Shown: positions 38,841 through 49,100 of the stretch, piece by piece | How positions within the stretch are numbered: position 1 is the first letter of the stretch | Layout: each line of letters begins with the position of its first letter | Source: an uncultured Collinsella sp. | GTDB taxonomy: Bacteria > Actinomycetota > Coriobacteriia > Coriobacteriales > Coriobacteriaceae | Direction: 5' to 3' | Length of the DNA: 64,000 nucleotides | Assembly: GCA_900544135.1 (NCBI GenBank) | Contig: UQTU01000007.1 | Span: forward strand, 41,327 to 105,326 | The notes under the pieces: generated by a model | What the model was told of the DNA's origin: nothing | Databases searched by the model: none | What the model saw: the letters and a program-made list of their open reading frames with translations, nothing else | Translations under genes and position numbers: made by a program

Positions 38841-39275
38841 ATGCGGTATCTGGTAATGGTCAGTCACGGAACGCTCGCTCCCGGACTGCACAGTGTCCTC
38901 AAGATGCTCGGCAATGACGCCTCGAACATCTTGTCGACGAGTCTCGTGGACGGCATGGGCGCTGACGAGTATGTCGAGAACGTCAAGGCGATACTCGCTC
39001 CCGTTACCGCCGATGACGAGGTTGTCCTGCTTGGTGACATCCTGGGCGGATCGCCGCTCACCAATGCCATGAACACGCTGGCCGAGAAGGGTCTGCTCGC
39101 CCACACCATTGCCTTCGGCGGCATGAACCTGCCCATGGCTATGACCGCCATGATGGGGCTTGCCACCATGGACCTGGATTCCCTCAAGCAGATGATGCTG
39201 CAGGAGGGCAAGAACGGTATGTCCGAGCTCGTTGTCCCGACCGATGACGCCGACGACGAGGACGACGACATCTAG
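38841..39275 (+). CDS. PTS mannose-family IIA component
   Basis: The 144-residue EIIA has the phosphorylated His in VSHGTLAPG (His9 or so) and the family motif LGDILGGSPLTNA. It ends in an acidic tail (DDADDEDDD). It accepts phosphate from HPr and passes it to IIB. GAGAGGAG supports the ATG at 38841. It is the first gene of a IIA-IIB-IIC-IID operon. Confidence 0.92.
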   Translation: MRYLVMVSHGTLAPGLHSVLKMLGNDASNILSTSLVDGMGADEYVENVKAILAPVTADDEVVLLGDILGGSPLTNAMNTLAEKGLLAHTIAFGGMNLPMAMTAMMGLATMDLDSLKQMMLQEGKNGMSELVVPTDDADDEDDDI

Positions 39276-39354
39276 GCAGCGCATCCGCCCAAATTTATGT
39301 GATGGAGCGGGGGTTAAGAGGAAAGACCCCCGGTGATAAAGAAAGGGAGAACGC

Positions 39355-39843
39355 ATGATTTCGTTCATCCGTATTGACGACCGTATGATCCATGGACAGA
39401 CCGTTACCCGTTGGGCCCTCGAGTATCCCTGCGACGGTCTTATCGCCGTCAACGACGCTGCAGCGTCTAACCCCGTGCTCAAGGAGGCCTACAAGAGTGC
39501 CTCGGGCAAGAAGACGTTCGTGTGGACCAAGGAGCACTTTAAGGAGGTCTCCGAGAAGGTTCTCAAGTCCGACACCAAGTACTTCCTGATCACCAAGAAC
39601 CCGCTCGACATGAAGGAACTTCTCGTCGATTTTGGCTTTAAGCCCGGCATGGACCGCATCATCGTCGGTCCCTGCAACGATCGTCCCGGCACCACCAAGC
39701 TCGGCAACAACCAGTCGATCACGCAGGAAGAGGCCCAGGCGCTCGAGGATCTCACCAACGCCGGCTACACGGTCGAGTTCGCCCTTATCAAGGAGAAGTC
39801 CATCGGTGAGTGGCCCAAGTTCCGCGGTCAGTTTGGCTTCTAG
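39355..39843 (+). CDS. PTS mannose/fructose/sorbose-family IIB component
   Basis: The 162-residue protein starts ISFIRIDDRMIHGQ, where the His carries the phosphate, and has the family's NDAAASNP and NDRPGTTKLG segments. It transfers phosphate to the sugar entering through IIC/IID. Spacing to its neighbours is 70-80 bases. Confidence 0.93.
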   Translation: MISFIRIDDRMIHGQTVTRWALEYPCDGLIAVNDAAASNPVLKEAYKSASGKKTFVWTKEHFKEVSEKVLKSDTKYFLITKNPLDMKELLVDFGFKPGMDRIIVGPCNDRPGTTKLGNNQSITQEEAQALEDLTNAGYTVEFALIKEKSIGEWPKFRGQFGF

Positions 39844-39915
39844 TTAGGCGCCAGCCGCATTTTGGTGTCTACAGCCCTTGGTGAAAGGGGCTGAGGAATA
39901 AAGAAAGGGGAAAGC

Positions 39916-40772
39916 ATGGCAATCAATGCATTCCAAGCCGCGCTGTTCGGCCTGTTCGCCTGCCTGGCATCACTGCCTGGCATGGGCGGCACGACGATCG
40001 GCAACTACACTCTGGGTCGTCCTCTGGTCGCCGGCCTCATCGTCGGCATCATCATGGGCGATATGCAGACGGGCATCCTCGTCGGCGCTGCCATCCAGGT
40101 TGTCTACATCGCTCTCGTGACCCCCGGCGGAACCGTCTCCGCCGACGTCGCGCCGTGTCCTATATCGGCATCCCGCTGGCGATCCTCGCCATCAAGAACT
40201 CGGGCATCGATCCCGCCTCCGCTGAGGCTGCCGGCATGGCCGCATCCCTCGGTGCCGCCGTCGGCACGCTCGGCACTGTGCTCTTCTATGGCACCGCCAC
40301 CATCAACCTGGTGTGGCAGGGCATGGGGTGGAAGTGGCTCGAGAAGGGCGATCTCCACAAGCTCTACCTGGTCAACAACGTTCTGCCTTGGATTGGTCAC
40401 ATCGTCTGCTCGTTCCTCCCGACGTTCATCATCACCATGGGCGGCACCGCCATGGTCGACCTCATGAAGACCTACATGCCCATGGACGGCATCGCGATGA
40501 AGACGCTGTTCACCGTCGGCTCGCTGCTGCCTACCGTCGGTATCGCCATCCTGCTCAAGCAGGTCATCTCCAAGCCGACGGACTTCCTCACGTTCTTCTT
40601 CGGCTTCACCCTGTCCGCTGTCATGGGATGCAACCTGATTGCCGCTGCCGGCATCGGCTGCTTCTTCGCCCTGATCAACTATGAGATCGCTTCGCTCAAG
40701 ATCGACCTCGCAAACGCTCCCAAGGCAGCTATCGCCTCGGGCTCCGATGATGAGGAAGAGGAGGACATCTAA
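39916..40772 (+). pseudogene. PTS mannose-family IIC component, frameshifted
   Basis: The first frame encodes the IIC N-terminus (FGLFACLASLPGMGG, GLIVGIIMGDMQTG, PGGTVSADVA). Near 40150 the protein continues in another frame as SYIGIPLAILAIKNSG to the acidic C-terminus. One extra base in GTCGCGCCGTG would restore DVAAVSYIG and give about 286 residues with the usual helices. So either the gene has a 1-base deletion or the sequence has an error. The flanking IIB and IID genes are intact, which favours an error or a very recent loss. The stop overlaps the IID start (TAATG). Confidence 0.85.
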
Positions 40773-41599
40773 TGGCAGAGAAGAAGAAACTCTCTAAGAA
40801 AACGCTTGCCAAGTCGTTCCGCAACTGGTCCTATGGCAACCTGACTTGCTTCTCGCAGGAGCACATGCAGACCTTCGGTTACCTGTGCGCCATGCTTCCG
40901 ATCGTCGAGGAGCTCTACGACACGCCCGAGGAGCAGAAGCAGGCCCTCCAGACCTACTCCGCGTTCTTCAACACCGAGCCGCAGATCGGCACCATGATTG
41001 TCGGCGTCACCGCCGGCCTCGAGGAGGCTCGCGCAAACGGCGAGGCCATCGACGACGACGCCATCAACGGCATCCGCGCCGGCCTCATGGGCCCGCTCGC
41101 CGGCCTTGGCGACTCGCTGATCGTCGGTACCCTGATCCCGATCCTGCTCGGTATTGCCCTCGGTCTCTCGACCGGCGGCTCCCCGCTCGGCGCTATCTTC
41201 TATATCGTCGTGTGGAACCTGCTCATGTACCTCGGCATGCGCTTTGCCTACAACCAGGGCTATGAGCTCGGCGGCAAGGCGGTCGAGGCCCTCGTCGGCC
41301 CCAAGGCCAAGGCTCTGCGTGATTCCATCGTGATGGTCGGTACCATGGTCATCGGTGCCGTGGGCGCAACTTGGGTCTCCATCACCTGCAGCCCCAACCT
41401 GGTGCTGCCCGGTGGCGGTAAGTTCCAGGACACGCTCGATGGCATCTATCCGCACCTGCTGCCGATGGTCTTCATCATCTTCTGCTGGTACATGATGACC
41501 AAGAAGAAGGTCAACCCCATCGTTATGATGCTGATTCTCGTCGTGATCGCATTCGTGGGCGTTGTAATTGGCTTCTTCGACCCGGCACTGAGCTACTAG
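40772..41599 (+). CDS. PTS mannose-family IID component
   Basis: The 275-residue membrane protein has the IID signature SFRNWSYGNLTCFSQEHMQTFGY, then GIRAGLMGPLAGLGDSL and several C-terminal helices. With IIC it forms the sugar channel. It is the last gene of the operon and starts within the IIC stop. Confidence 0.94.
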   Translation: MAEKKKLSKKTLAKSFRNWSYGNLTCFSQEHMQTFGYLCAMLPIVEELYDTPEEQKQALQTYSAFFNTEPQIGTMIVGVTAGLEEARANGEAIDDDAINGIRAGLMGPLAGLGDSLIVGTLIPILLGIALGLSTGGSPLGAIFYIVVWNLLMYLGMRFAYNQGYELGGKAVEALVGPKAKALRDSIVMVGTMVIGAVGATWVSITCSPNLVLPGGGKFQDTLDGIYPHLLPMVFIIFCWYMMTKKKVNPIVMMLILVVIAFVGVVIGFFDPALSY

Positions 41600-41621
41600 T
41601 CATCATCCCCTGGCCCCCTGT

Positions 41622-41662
41622 AAGGCCGTGCGGCCTCAACCGCACGGCCTTCTGATTTTGCG
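41622..41662 (+). terminator. PTS operon terminator
   Basis: AAGGCCGTGCGG pairs with CCGCACGGCCTT around CCTCAA and is followed by CTGATTTT. Confidence 0.8.
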
Positions 41663-41794
41663 CCGCCCTTCAAGGGCAATAAGGCCAGCGACCTCCATCG
41701 CCTACACGACACCCGCTATATTGCTCTTGAAAGATGACGTATTCGAAAAACGATGTACTTGCACATGATGCACACTTTGCATGAGGAGGACCAT

Positions 41795-42121
41795 ATGCAC
41801 GAGAAACATGGACACGACCTTTCGCGCGACGACTTGATTCGCGAGGCAAAGATGCAGACCGATGCTATTCAGCGGCTCAACGTTTGGCTGCGCCTGGGCT
41901 ATTCGCTCGTGGCGATTGGCTTTTTGATGGGGATGTGGGGTATGCAGGGCGGCCCCGGCTGGGGTGTCCCCGTGGGCATCGTGTGCCTGGTGGTGGGCAC
42001 TCCGCTTTCGATCGTGCTTAAGGTTGGCACGACCAACGCCAAAAAGAATGTCGAGCGCATGCTCGAGGCCGCGGGTATCGACGTTGAGGAGCTTATGCGA
42101 CGCAAGAAGGACGAGCAATAG
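41795..42121 (+). CDS. Small membrane protein of unknown function
   Basis: The 108-residue product has a His-rich start (MHEKHGHDLSRDD), two hydrophobic segments (about 33-50 and 57-75) and a charged C-terminal helix. GAGGAGGA upstream of 41795 decides the start; an in-frame ATG at 41753 lacks such a site. It resembles many small actinobacterial two-helix proteins, but no named family is recognised. Confidence 0.7.
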   Translation: MHEKHGHDLSRDDLIREAKMQTDAIQRLNVWLRLGYSLVAIGFLMGMWGMQGGPGWGVPVGIVCLVVGTPLSIVLKVGTTNAKKNVERMLEAAGIDVEELMRRKKDEQ

Positions 42122-42189
42122 ACTTCCGCGTTGGGGTATCATAAATAATTGTTGCGAATGTTAACTAATGTACGGCAAATGACGGTTTT

Positions 42190-42666
42190 ATGGCCCTTCT
42201 AGAGTTGCAAAGGACAATATCCCCAGTGGATTACGATGACGTCGCTCGAAAACTGATCGTGTACTCACGTTCCCTTGCCAAGGGATCCTTGAGTGCTGCC
42301 GGCGGCGCCAGTGTGGGCGAGGCACCGGTTTTACAGTATCTATCGGGTATTGACGGTGATGTCATTCCCTCCGAGATTGCCAAGAAGCTGAAATTTTCCC
42401 GTGCGCGCATGTCGCATATCTTGGATTCACTCGAGAGCAAGGGTTACGTTCAGCGCAGGACCGATCCAAACGATCGTCGGCGTGTGCTGGTGAGCATTAC
42501 CGAGGAAGGCCGTGATTTCGCGGCGAAAAAAAATGCCGAGAGTGTGGCATCGCTCTCGAAACAACTCTCAGCGCTCGGCGAGCACGATGTCCAGGAGCTC
42601 GTGCGCATCCTGAATAAAGCTTACAGCCTTACCTATGATGCCGACGACTACCTGGACAATCTATAA
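42190..42666 (+). CDS. MarR-family transcriptional regulator
   Basis: The 158-residue protein has a winged helix with IPSEIAKKLKFSRARMSHILDSLESKGYV and the beta-wing RRTDPNDRRRVLVSITEEG, typical of MarR. A helical dimerisation region follows. The Shine-Dalgarno is weak. The adjacent gene for the large GH31 enzyme could be a target, but the sequence does not prove this. Confidence 0.87.
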   Translation: MALLELQRTISPVDYDDVARKLIVYSRSLAKGSLSAAGGASVGEAPVLQYLSGIDGDVIPSEIAKKLKFSRARMSHILDSLESKGYVQRRTDPNDRRRVLVSITEEGRDFAAKKNAESVASLSKQLSALGEHDVQELVRILNKAYSLTYDADDYLDNL

Positions 42667-43177
42667 GGATAAAGACAGACATTTAGGTGCATCTTGAAAT
42701 GCACCCGGGACAGTTGTGCCCATCAGCCACCGTCAACATCTCATTCCAAACCAAATCAGCCAACGTACGTCATGGCAATCCCCGGTAGGTTGCAGGATGG
42801 CGGCTGAGCCTTTCCCTCGGGAAACTTCGCGAAGCCCAGTTCCCGAGGGAAAGGTATGGTCTGTGTAATACCAGACAAACAGTACATTTTTGCTAGATTG
42901 GTATTTGACTGAAGAACCAATTGGTATGGCTTATTAAGCCCACCTTGCCGCTGACGCTCATTTTACTGCCGCTGGTGGACTTCCGAACTTGGTTGCGCAA
43001 GTGCTCCCATATATTGATATGACCTAGTAGGTGGCTATCTGGTTACTACCAGTTGGCCCCTTGGTAACGGGTGGCCCCATTGTGCGGAATGTACCGAACA
43101 TCCCCGTTTGATACGTTTTCCCATGCTGCCGGGGGGGCGTCCTCGGCACCTCAGCATCTCGGAAGAAAGGAGACCAG
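42667..43177 (+). other. Intergenic region upstream of the GH31 gene
   Basis: This 510-base stretch holds a family C hairpin (42809-42854). It also has a direct repeat ATTGGTAT (near 42898 and 42919), the second as part of ACCAATTGGT, and a palindrome CTGGTTACTACCAG near 43040. These look like regulatory sites for the enzyme gene. An AAAGGAG ribosome site precedes the GTG at 43178. No gene was seen. Confidence 0.5.
42809..42854. repeat. Hairpin element family C, copy 2 (inverted)
   Basis: CCTTTCCCTCGGGAA pairs with TTCCCGAGGGAAAGG. The loop on the minus strand, ACTGGGCTTCGCGAAGTTT, is the same as in the copy at 37548-37628, although the stem differs. Confidence 0.8.
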
Positions 43178-46100
43178 GTGCGCAGGAATTCCATTTTTAC
43201 GAAACGGTGGGTGAAGGGAAGCGCGGTCCTCGTTGCCACTGCAGCGACGCTCGTGTTTGCCAATCCCCAGCAGGCGATTGCCACGCCACTCAAGGGCGTC
43301 GACTCGGCGACCGTGTCCCAGTCTGCCTCGAATGTCGTCGACATCGATTTCGCTGACGGCATCAAGGGCCGTATTACGTTCCTCGAGGACGGTATTTTCC
43401 GTTATAACGTCGACCCCAAGGGTGAGTTTTCCGAGTACGCCACGCCGCGCAGTAAGTCCCACACGGCTAAGATCCAGGCTCAGCCCGATACCTCGGACAC
43501 CTACAGCAAGCCGAGTGCGACGGTTGCCGACAAGGGCGACACTATCGAGATCACCGGCGGAAAGGCGACCGTGATCCTGGACAAGGCGACTGGCAAGATG
43601 AGTATCAAGTCAGGCGACCGTGTCGTGGTTTCCGAGTCCGCGTCCCTCGACCTTGATAAGAAGGGTACCGTCCAGACGCTCGCCAAGGAGAAGTCCGAGA
43701 ACTTCTTTGGCGGCGGCACCCAGAACGGACGCTTCCTGCACACCAACCAGACCATCGCCATCTCCAACACGAACAACTGGACCGATGGCGGCGTTGCCTC
43801 GCCCAACCCGTTTTATTGGACGAGTGACGGCTACGGCGTGCTCCGAAACACGTTTGCAGAGGGTTCCTACGACTTCGGTTCCACGGACTCATCGACGGTC
43901 ACGACTTTGCACAGCGAGAATGAGTTTGATGCCTACTACTTCGTGGCGACCAACGAGGGAGCTTCGAACGTGGCAACTGAGATGCTGCAGGACTACTACA
44001 AGGTGACCGGTAACCCGGTACTGCTGCCCGAGTACGGGTTCTACCTTGGTCATCTTAATGCCTATAACCGTGATGGCTGGTCAACGACCTCGGGTCAAAA
44101 GAAGTGGGAGACCAAGGGCAGCAAGTCCTCGAGCGAGAAGGGCGACGTTAAGTACGAGTCTGGCATGTCGACGGGCTACAAGCTCGACGGCACACTTGCG
44201 GCCGAGACGCTCAACGGTGAGGGCCCTACGGTTGATACCGAGAACATGAAAGCGACCGATTTCGACCGCCAGTTCTCTGCTCGGCAGGTTATCGATGACT
44301 ACGAGGACAGCGACATGCCGCTCGGCTGGTTCCTGCCGAACGACGGCTACGGCGCCGGCTATGGCCAGAACGGTTACTACAAGACCGGCGGCGTCAACTC
44401 CGACGGAGCGAGCTCGGCCGACCGTCTTAACGCTGTGCGTGCCAACGTCGACAACCTTAAGAAGTTCACCGAGTATGCCAACTCAAAGGGTGTGAGCACG
44501 GGCTTGTGGACCCAGTCCAACCTTGAGCCCGACAGCAACCCTGAGACCCCGTGGCATCTGCTTCGCGACTTCGACGCCGAGGTCAAGACGGGAGGCATCA
44601 CTACCCTTAAGACCGACGTTGCCTGGGTTGGATCTGGCTACTCCTTTGGTCTTAATGGCATCAAGACAGCTTATGACACGGTGACGACCGGCGCTAACAA
44701 GCGCCCCAACATCATCACGCTCGATGGTTGGGCCGGCACGCAGCGCTTTGGTGGCATTTGGACCGGCGACCAGTATGGCGGTAACTGGGAGTACATTCGC
44801 TTCCATATCCCCACGTATATCGGTCAGAGTCTTTCGGGCAACCCCAACATCGGCTCCGACATGGATGGCATCTTTGGCGGCGACCCCATCATCTCTGCGC
44901 GTGACTACCAGTGGAAGACGTTCACGCCCTCTATGCTCGACATGGACGGTTGGGGCACCTACCGTAAATCGCCCATGACGCACGGCGATCCCTACACAGG
45001 CATCTCGCGCTTCTATCTCAAGCTCAAGGCGCAGCTCATGCCCTATATCTACACGAGCGCGGCCTCGGCGGCCAACATCGACACGGGTAACGGCGATGCC
45101 GGCCTGCCCATGATCCGCGCCATGCTGCTTTCTGACAACTCCGAGTACGCCGCAAGCACTTCGACGCAGTACCAGTATATGTTCGGTGAGAACTTCCTAG
45201 TGGCACCGGTGTATCAGGATACCCAGGCAGATGAGAACGGCAACGACATTCGCAATGGGATCTACCTCCCCAACTACGGCACCGACGAGAATCCCACCAT
45301 CTGGATCGATTACTTCTCGGGTAAGCAGTATCGCGGCGGCCAGGTTCTCAACAACTACGAGGCTCCGCTTTGGAAGCTGCCGCTGTTTGTGAAGGCCAAC
45401 GCTATCGTGCCGATGTACGCCGAGAACAACAACCCCGAGGCAGTGAGCGACACCAACACCAAGGGTACCGACCGCAGTCAGCGTATCGTCGAGTTCTTCG
45501 CCACCGAGGGCGACGGCACCTTTACGCAGTACGAGGACGACGGCTCCTCCATCGAAAACAACACGACTGAGGACGATTCCTACGGCACGATCGACAATAT
45601 CTCCTACGGTGAGCATGTGAGCACCGTCTACAGCTCCAAGGCCGCAGGCGGCACCGCGACCTTTACCGCCGAGGCCTCGCAGGGCGGCTACAACGGCTAC
45701 GACTCCAACCGCACCACGACCTTCGTGGCCAATGTGTCCGCCAAGCCCACGAGCGTCGTCGCCAAGAACGGCGGATCCGCACTCAACGTGGTTGAGGTCA
45801 ACTCGCAGGAGACCTTTGACGCCGCGACCCCCGAGGCCGGCCAGGCGGTCTACTTCTACAGCAAGACCCCCAACCTCAACCACTACGGCAGCGATGCGGA
45901 CGGCACCGAGGCCGAGCAGGGCGAGAGCTTCAACAACACCAAGATCACCACGAACCCCAAGGTCTACGTCAAGTTCGCGAAGACCGATGTTGCTGCAGCG
46001 GCGCAGACGCTTGAGCTGGGCGGTTTCGTGAACGCCGACGCAACGCTCACAGCCGATCGCCTCAACGAGAACCTCTCCGCACCCACGAACCTTGCTGCCC

Positions 46101-49100
46101 CCGAGGACGTCACGACCCCAACGAGCATCAAGCTCACCTGGGGAAAGGTCGATGGTGCTACCTCCTACGACCTTAAGGTCGACGGCACTGTGTTTGCCGT
46201 GGGTGATGCGGCCGAGTTCACGCACACCGACCTCGCCTACAATAGCAAGCACACCTACCAGATTCGTTCGCGCAACGCCGAGGGTTACTCCGCCTGGAGC
46301 GATGTGCTCGAGGCGAACTCCGCACTCGATCCGTGGCGGAACGTCCCCGACGCCGAGCAAATCACCTGGGAGGGCTCACTTTACGGCAGCCATAAGGCCG
46401 AGCTCGCCTTCGACCATGAGTTCCAGTCGGGCGACGGCGGTTTCCACTCCGGTGGCAACGATCTGGGCAAGGCGCTTACCGTTGACTATGGACGCGCTTA
46501 CAAGCTCGATAAGCTCGAGTACTATCCGCGCGATGACGCCGGCAACGGCACTGTGACCAAGATGCGTGTTGAGACGAGTCTCGATGGCGTCCACTGGACG
46601 AGCCAGGAGGTCGATTGGGCACGTTCCGCTGATTGTAAGACGGTAGCGTTTGACGGCACCGTGGCCGCCCGTTACGTGCGCATGACACCGCTCGCCTCGG
46701 TCGGCAATTTCTTCTCCGCGTCCGAGATTGCCATCTACAAGACCGACGGCACGGATGGCTTCGCCGTGGGCTCCAACCTCAACAAGGCCACGATCTCCGA
46801 CGGAGACTACTCCAACATGAAGAACTACCTGGGCCTCGAGAATCGCGAGCCCGATACCCCGACGTTCGGTTCGCAGATCCGCGACCACTTCGCCGACCTC
46901 AACGATAACGGCGTTTACGACGTCTACGATTACTCGTTCACCATGGCGGGTCTTGACGGTGGCACTAAACAAAAGGGCAAGGTCGCAGGTTCGCTCGCGG
47001 TGATACCGAGCAAGACCGAGGTCGAGGCTGGTGATGAGATCACCGTTGATGTCTATGCGGCCGACGCCAAGAACGTCAACGCCCTGGGCGCTCTCGTCAA
47101 CTTCAAGAGCGACCAGTTCGAGTTTGTGTCCGAGAGCATCGCGCAGGACGGCTCGACTGCCGGCATGGAGAACCTGTCTCGCGAGAAGGTCCAGTTCGTG
47201 GACGGAACGCAGACTATCAATCTCGCCTTTGCCAACCGCGGCGATGGCAAGCTCTACAACGGTACCGGCGCGGTGGCGAGTTTCAAGCTCAAGGCCAAGA
47301 CCGCCGGCAAGGTCGAACTGCCCTCGACATCTTGGCTCATCGGTCCGGCATGCGACGCGCTTGAGTTTGCGAGCGACGGCACGGTGACGATGCCGGATGT
47401 TCCTCAGCCAACGGTCGCCGAGTACGGTCAGGATGCCTTCAACATCACGATGACCAACGATGAGCTCACGACCGACGACGGGACCAACGTCGAGAAACTT
47501 ATCCAGCAGAAGAGCTATAACGCGCTGTTCGATAATAGCGAGGGCGACAACGGCTTTGAGTTCCTATGGGACTGGAGCGGCAACTGGGACAGCGAGGGTA
47601 AGCTTCCGAGTTACGTGAAGCTTCCCACCACGATGACATTCGCATTTAAGACGCCGTCGAAACTCGATAGTGTCGAGGTCGTTAACCGCAACGGTGGCAA
47701 CGGAACCGTGCAGAAGATCAAGGCTGTCGTGACGTTCGAGGATGGCTCGACCCAAGAGTTCGCGGGCGGGGAGTACGATTCCTTCCGGGCTCGCTACGCC
47801 TTTGGCCTCTCTGCCGAGAACAAGGGCAAGAAGGCGACCAAGGTCGAGGTCACGCCGCTTGAGGCATCGGGTGACCAGATGCTCACACTGCGTGAGGTCA
47901 ACTTCAACTACACGCAGGGTGTCGAGGCCATCGAGGGTGTCGAGCTAGGCAAGAACCAGACCGAGTTCTTTGAAGGCGACATTACGCCCGTCGACGCCAA
48001 GGCTACGCCTGAGAGCGCTGGCTACCCCTATGTGACGGTCGAGAGCTCCGACCCCTCTGTGGTAAGCGTCTCCGCTGTTCAGGCTGGCGATAGCGTGAGC
48101 TACTACCTGCGTGCCAACAAGGCCGGCAAGGCAAAGATCACGGTGGCGTCGGTACTCGACCCCTCCAAGACCGCATCCTATGAGGTCGAGGTCAAGGCTG
48201 GTGTCGATACCTCTGCGCTCGTGGCAGCGCTTTCCAAGGCCGCGGGCTACAGCGAGTCCGTCTACACCAAGGATTCCTATGCAGCTCTCACCACTGCGGT
48301 CGAGGCGGCTCGGAAGCTCCTCGACAGCGGCCAGGGCAGCTATAGCAAGAAGGATGTCGCAGACGCCACTGCCAAGATCGAGAAGGCAATCGACGGCCTC
48401 AAGATGCGCCCTGTCGATGAGAAGATCCTCATCAACACGCCCGAGAACCGCAAGAACGTCAAGGTGGCCGACTTCTCGAGTGAGGCCGACTACGAGGGCA
48501 GCAACGCCGTCAACGCTCTCGACGGCGACGAGCGGACGCTTTGGCACAGCGACTGGGCCCATGGGACCGGTATGCCCCAGTATCTGAGTGTCGACCTGGG
48601 CCGCGACTACGATCTCACCGACGTTACATTCCTGCCGCGCCAGGACGGCGGCACTAACGGCGATATCTTCGAGGCCGAGATACTGGTCTCCGACACTGCC
48701 GACGGTTATGAGATGGGCACCGCCGCGTCGATGGGTACGTTCGCCTTCGACAACGACGGCCGCGTGCTCACCGACCGTGGCGACTGGAAGCAGATGAGCT
48801 TTGGCGCCGCGCGCGGTCGCTACGTGACCGTCAAGGTGATTCACGCCGGCGGTGGCGACGTTGATGCCTACTGCAGCATGGCGGAGCTCAAGTTCTACGG
48901 TACGGCCGTCCCCGATCCGGTGGCGAAGGATGATCTCGCTACCGCGATCGAAAAGGTTGATGCCGAGGTTGCTGCCGGCGACCTCAAGGCCGGTGACTAC
49001 ACCGAGGCCTCCTGGACGGCGCTCGAGAACGCCCTGGCGAGCGCCCGCGCCATCTTGAGCGATGAGGACGCCACGCAGGACGAGGTCGACCAGGCGCTCA

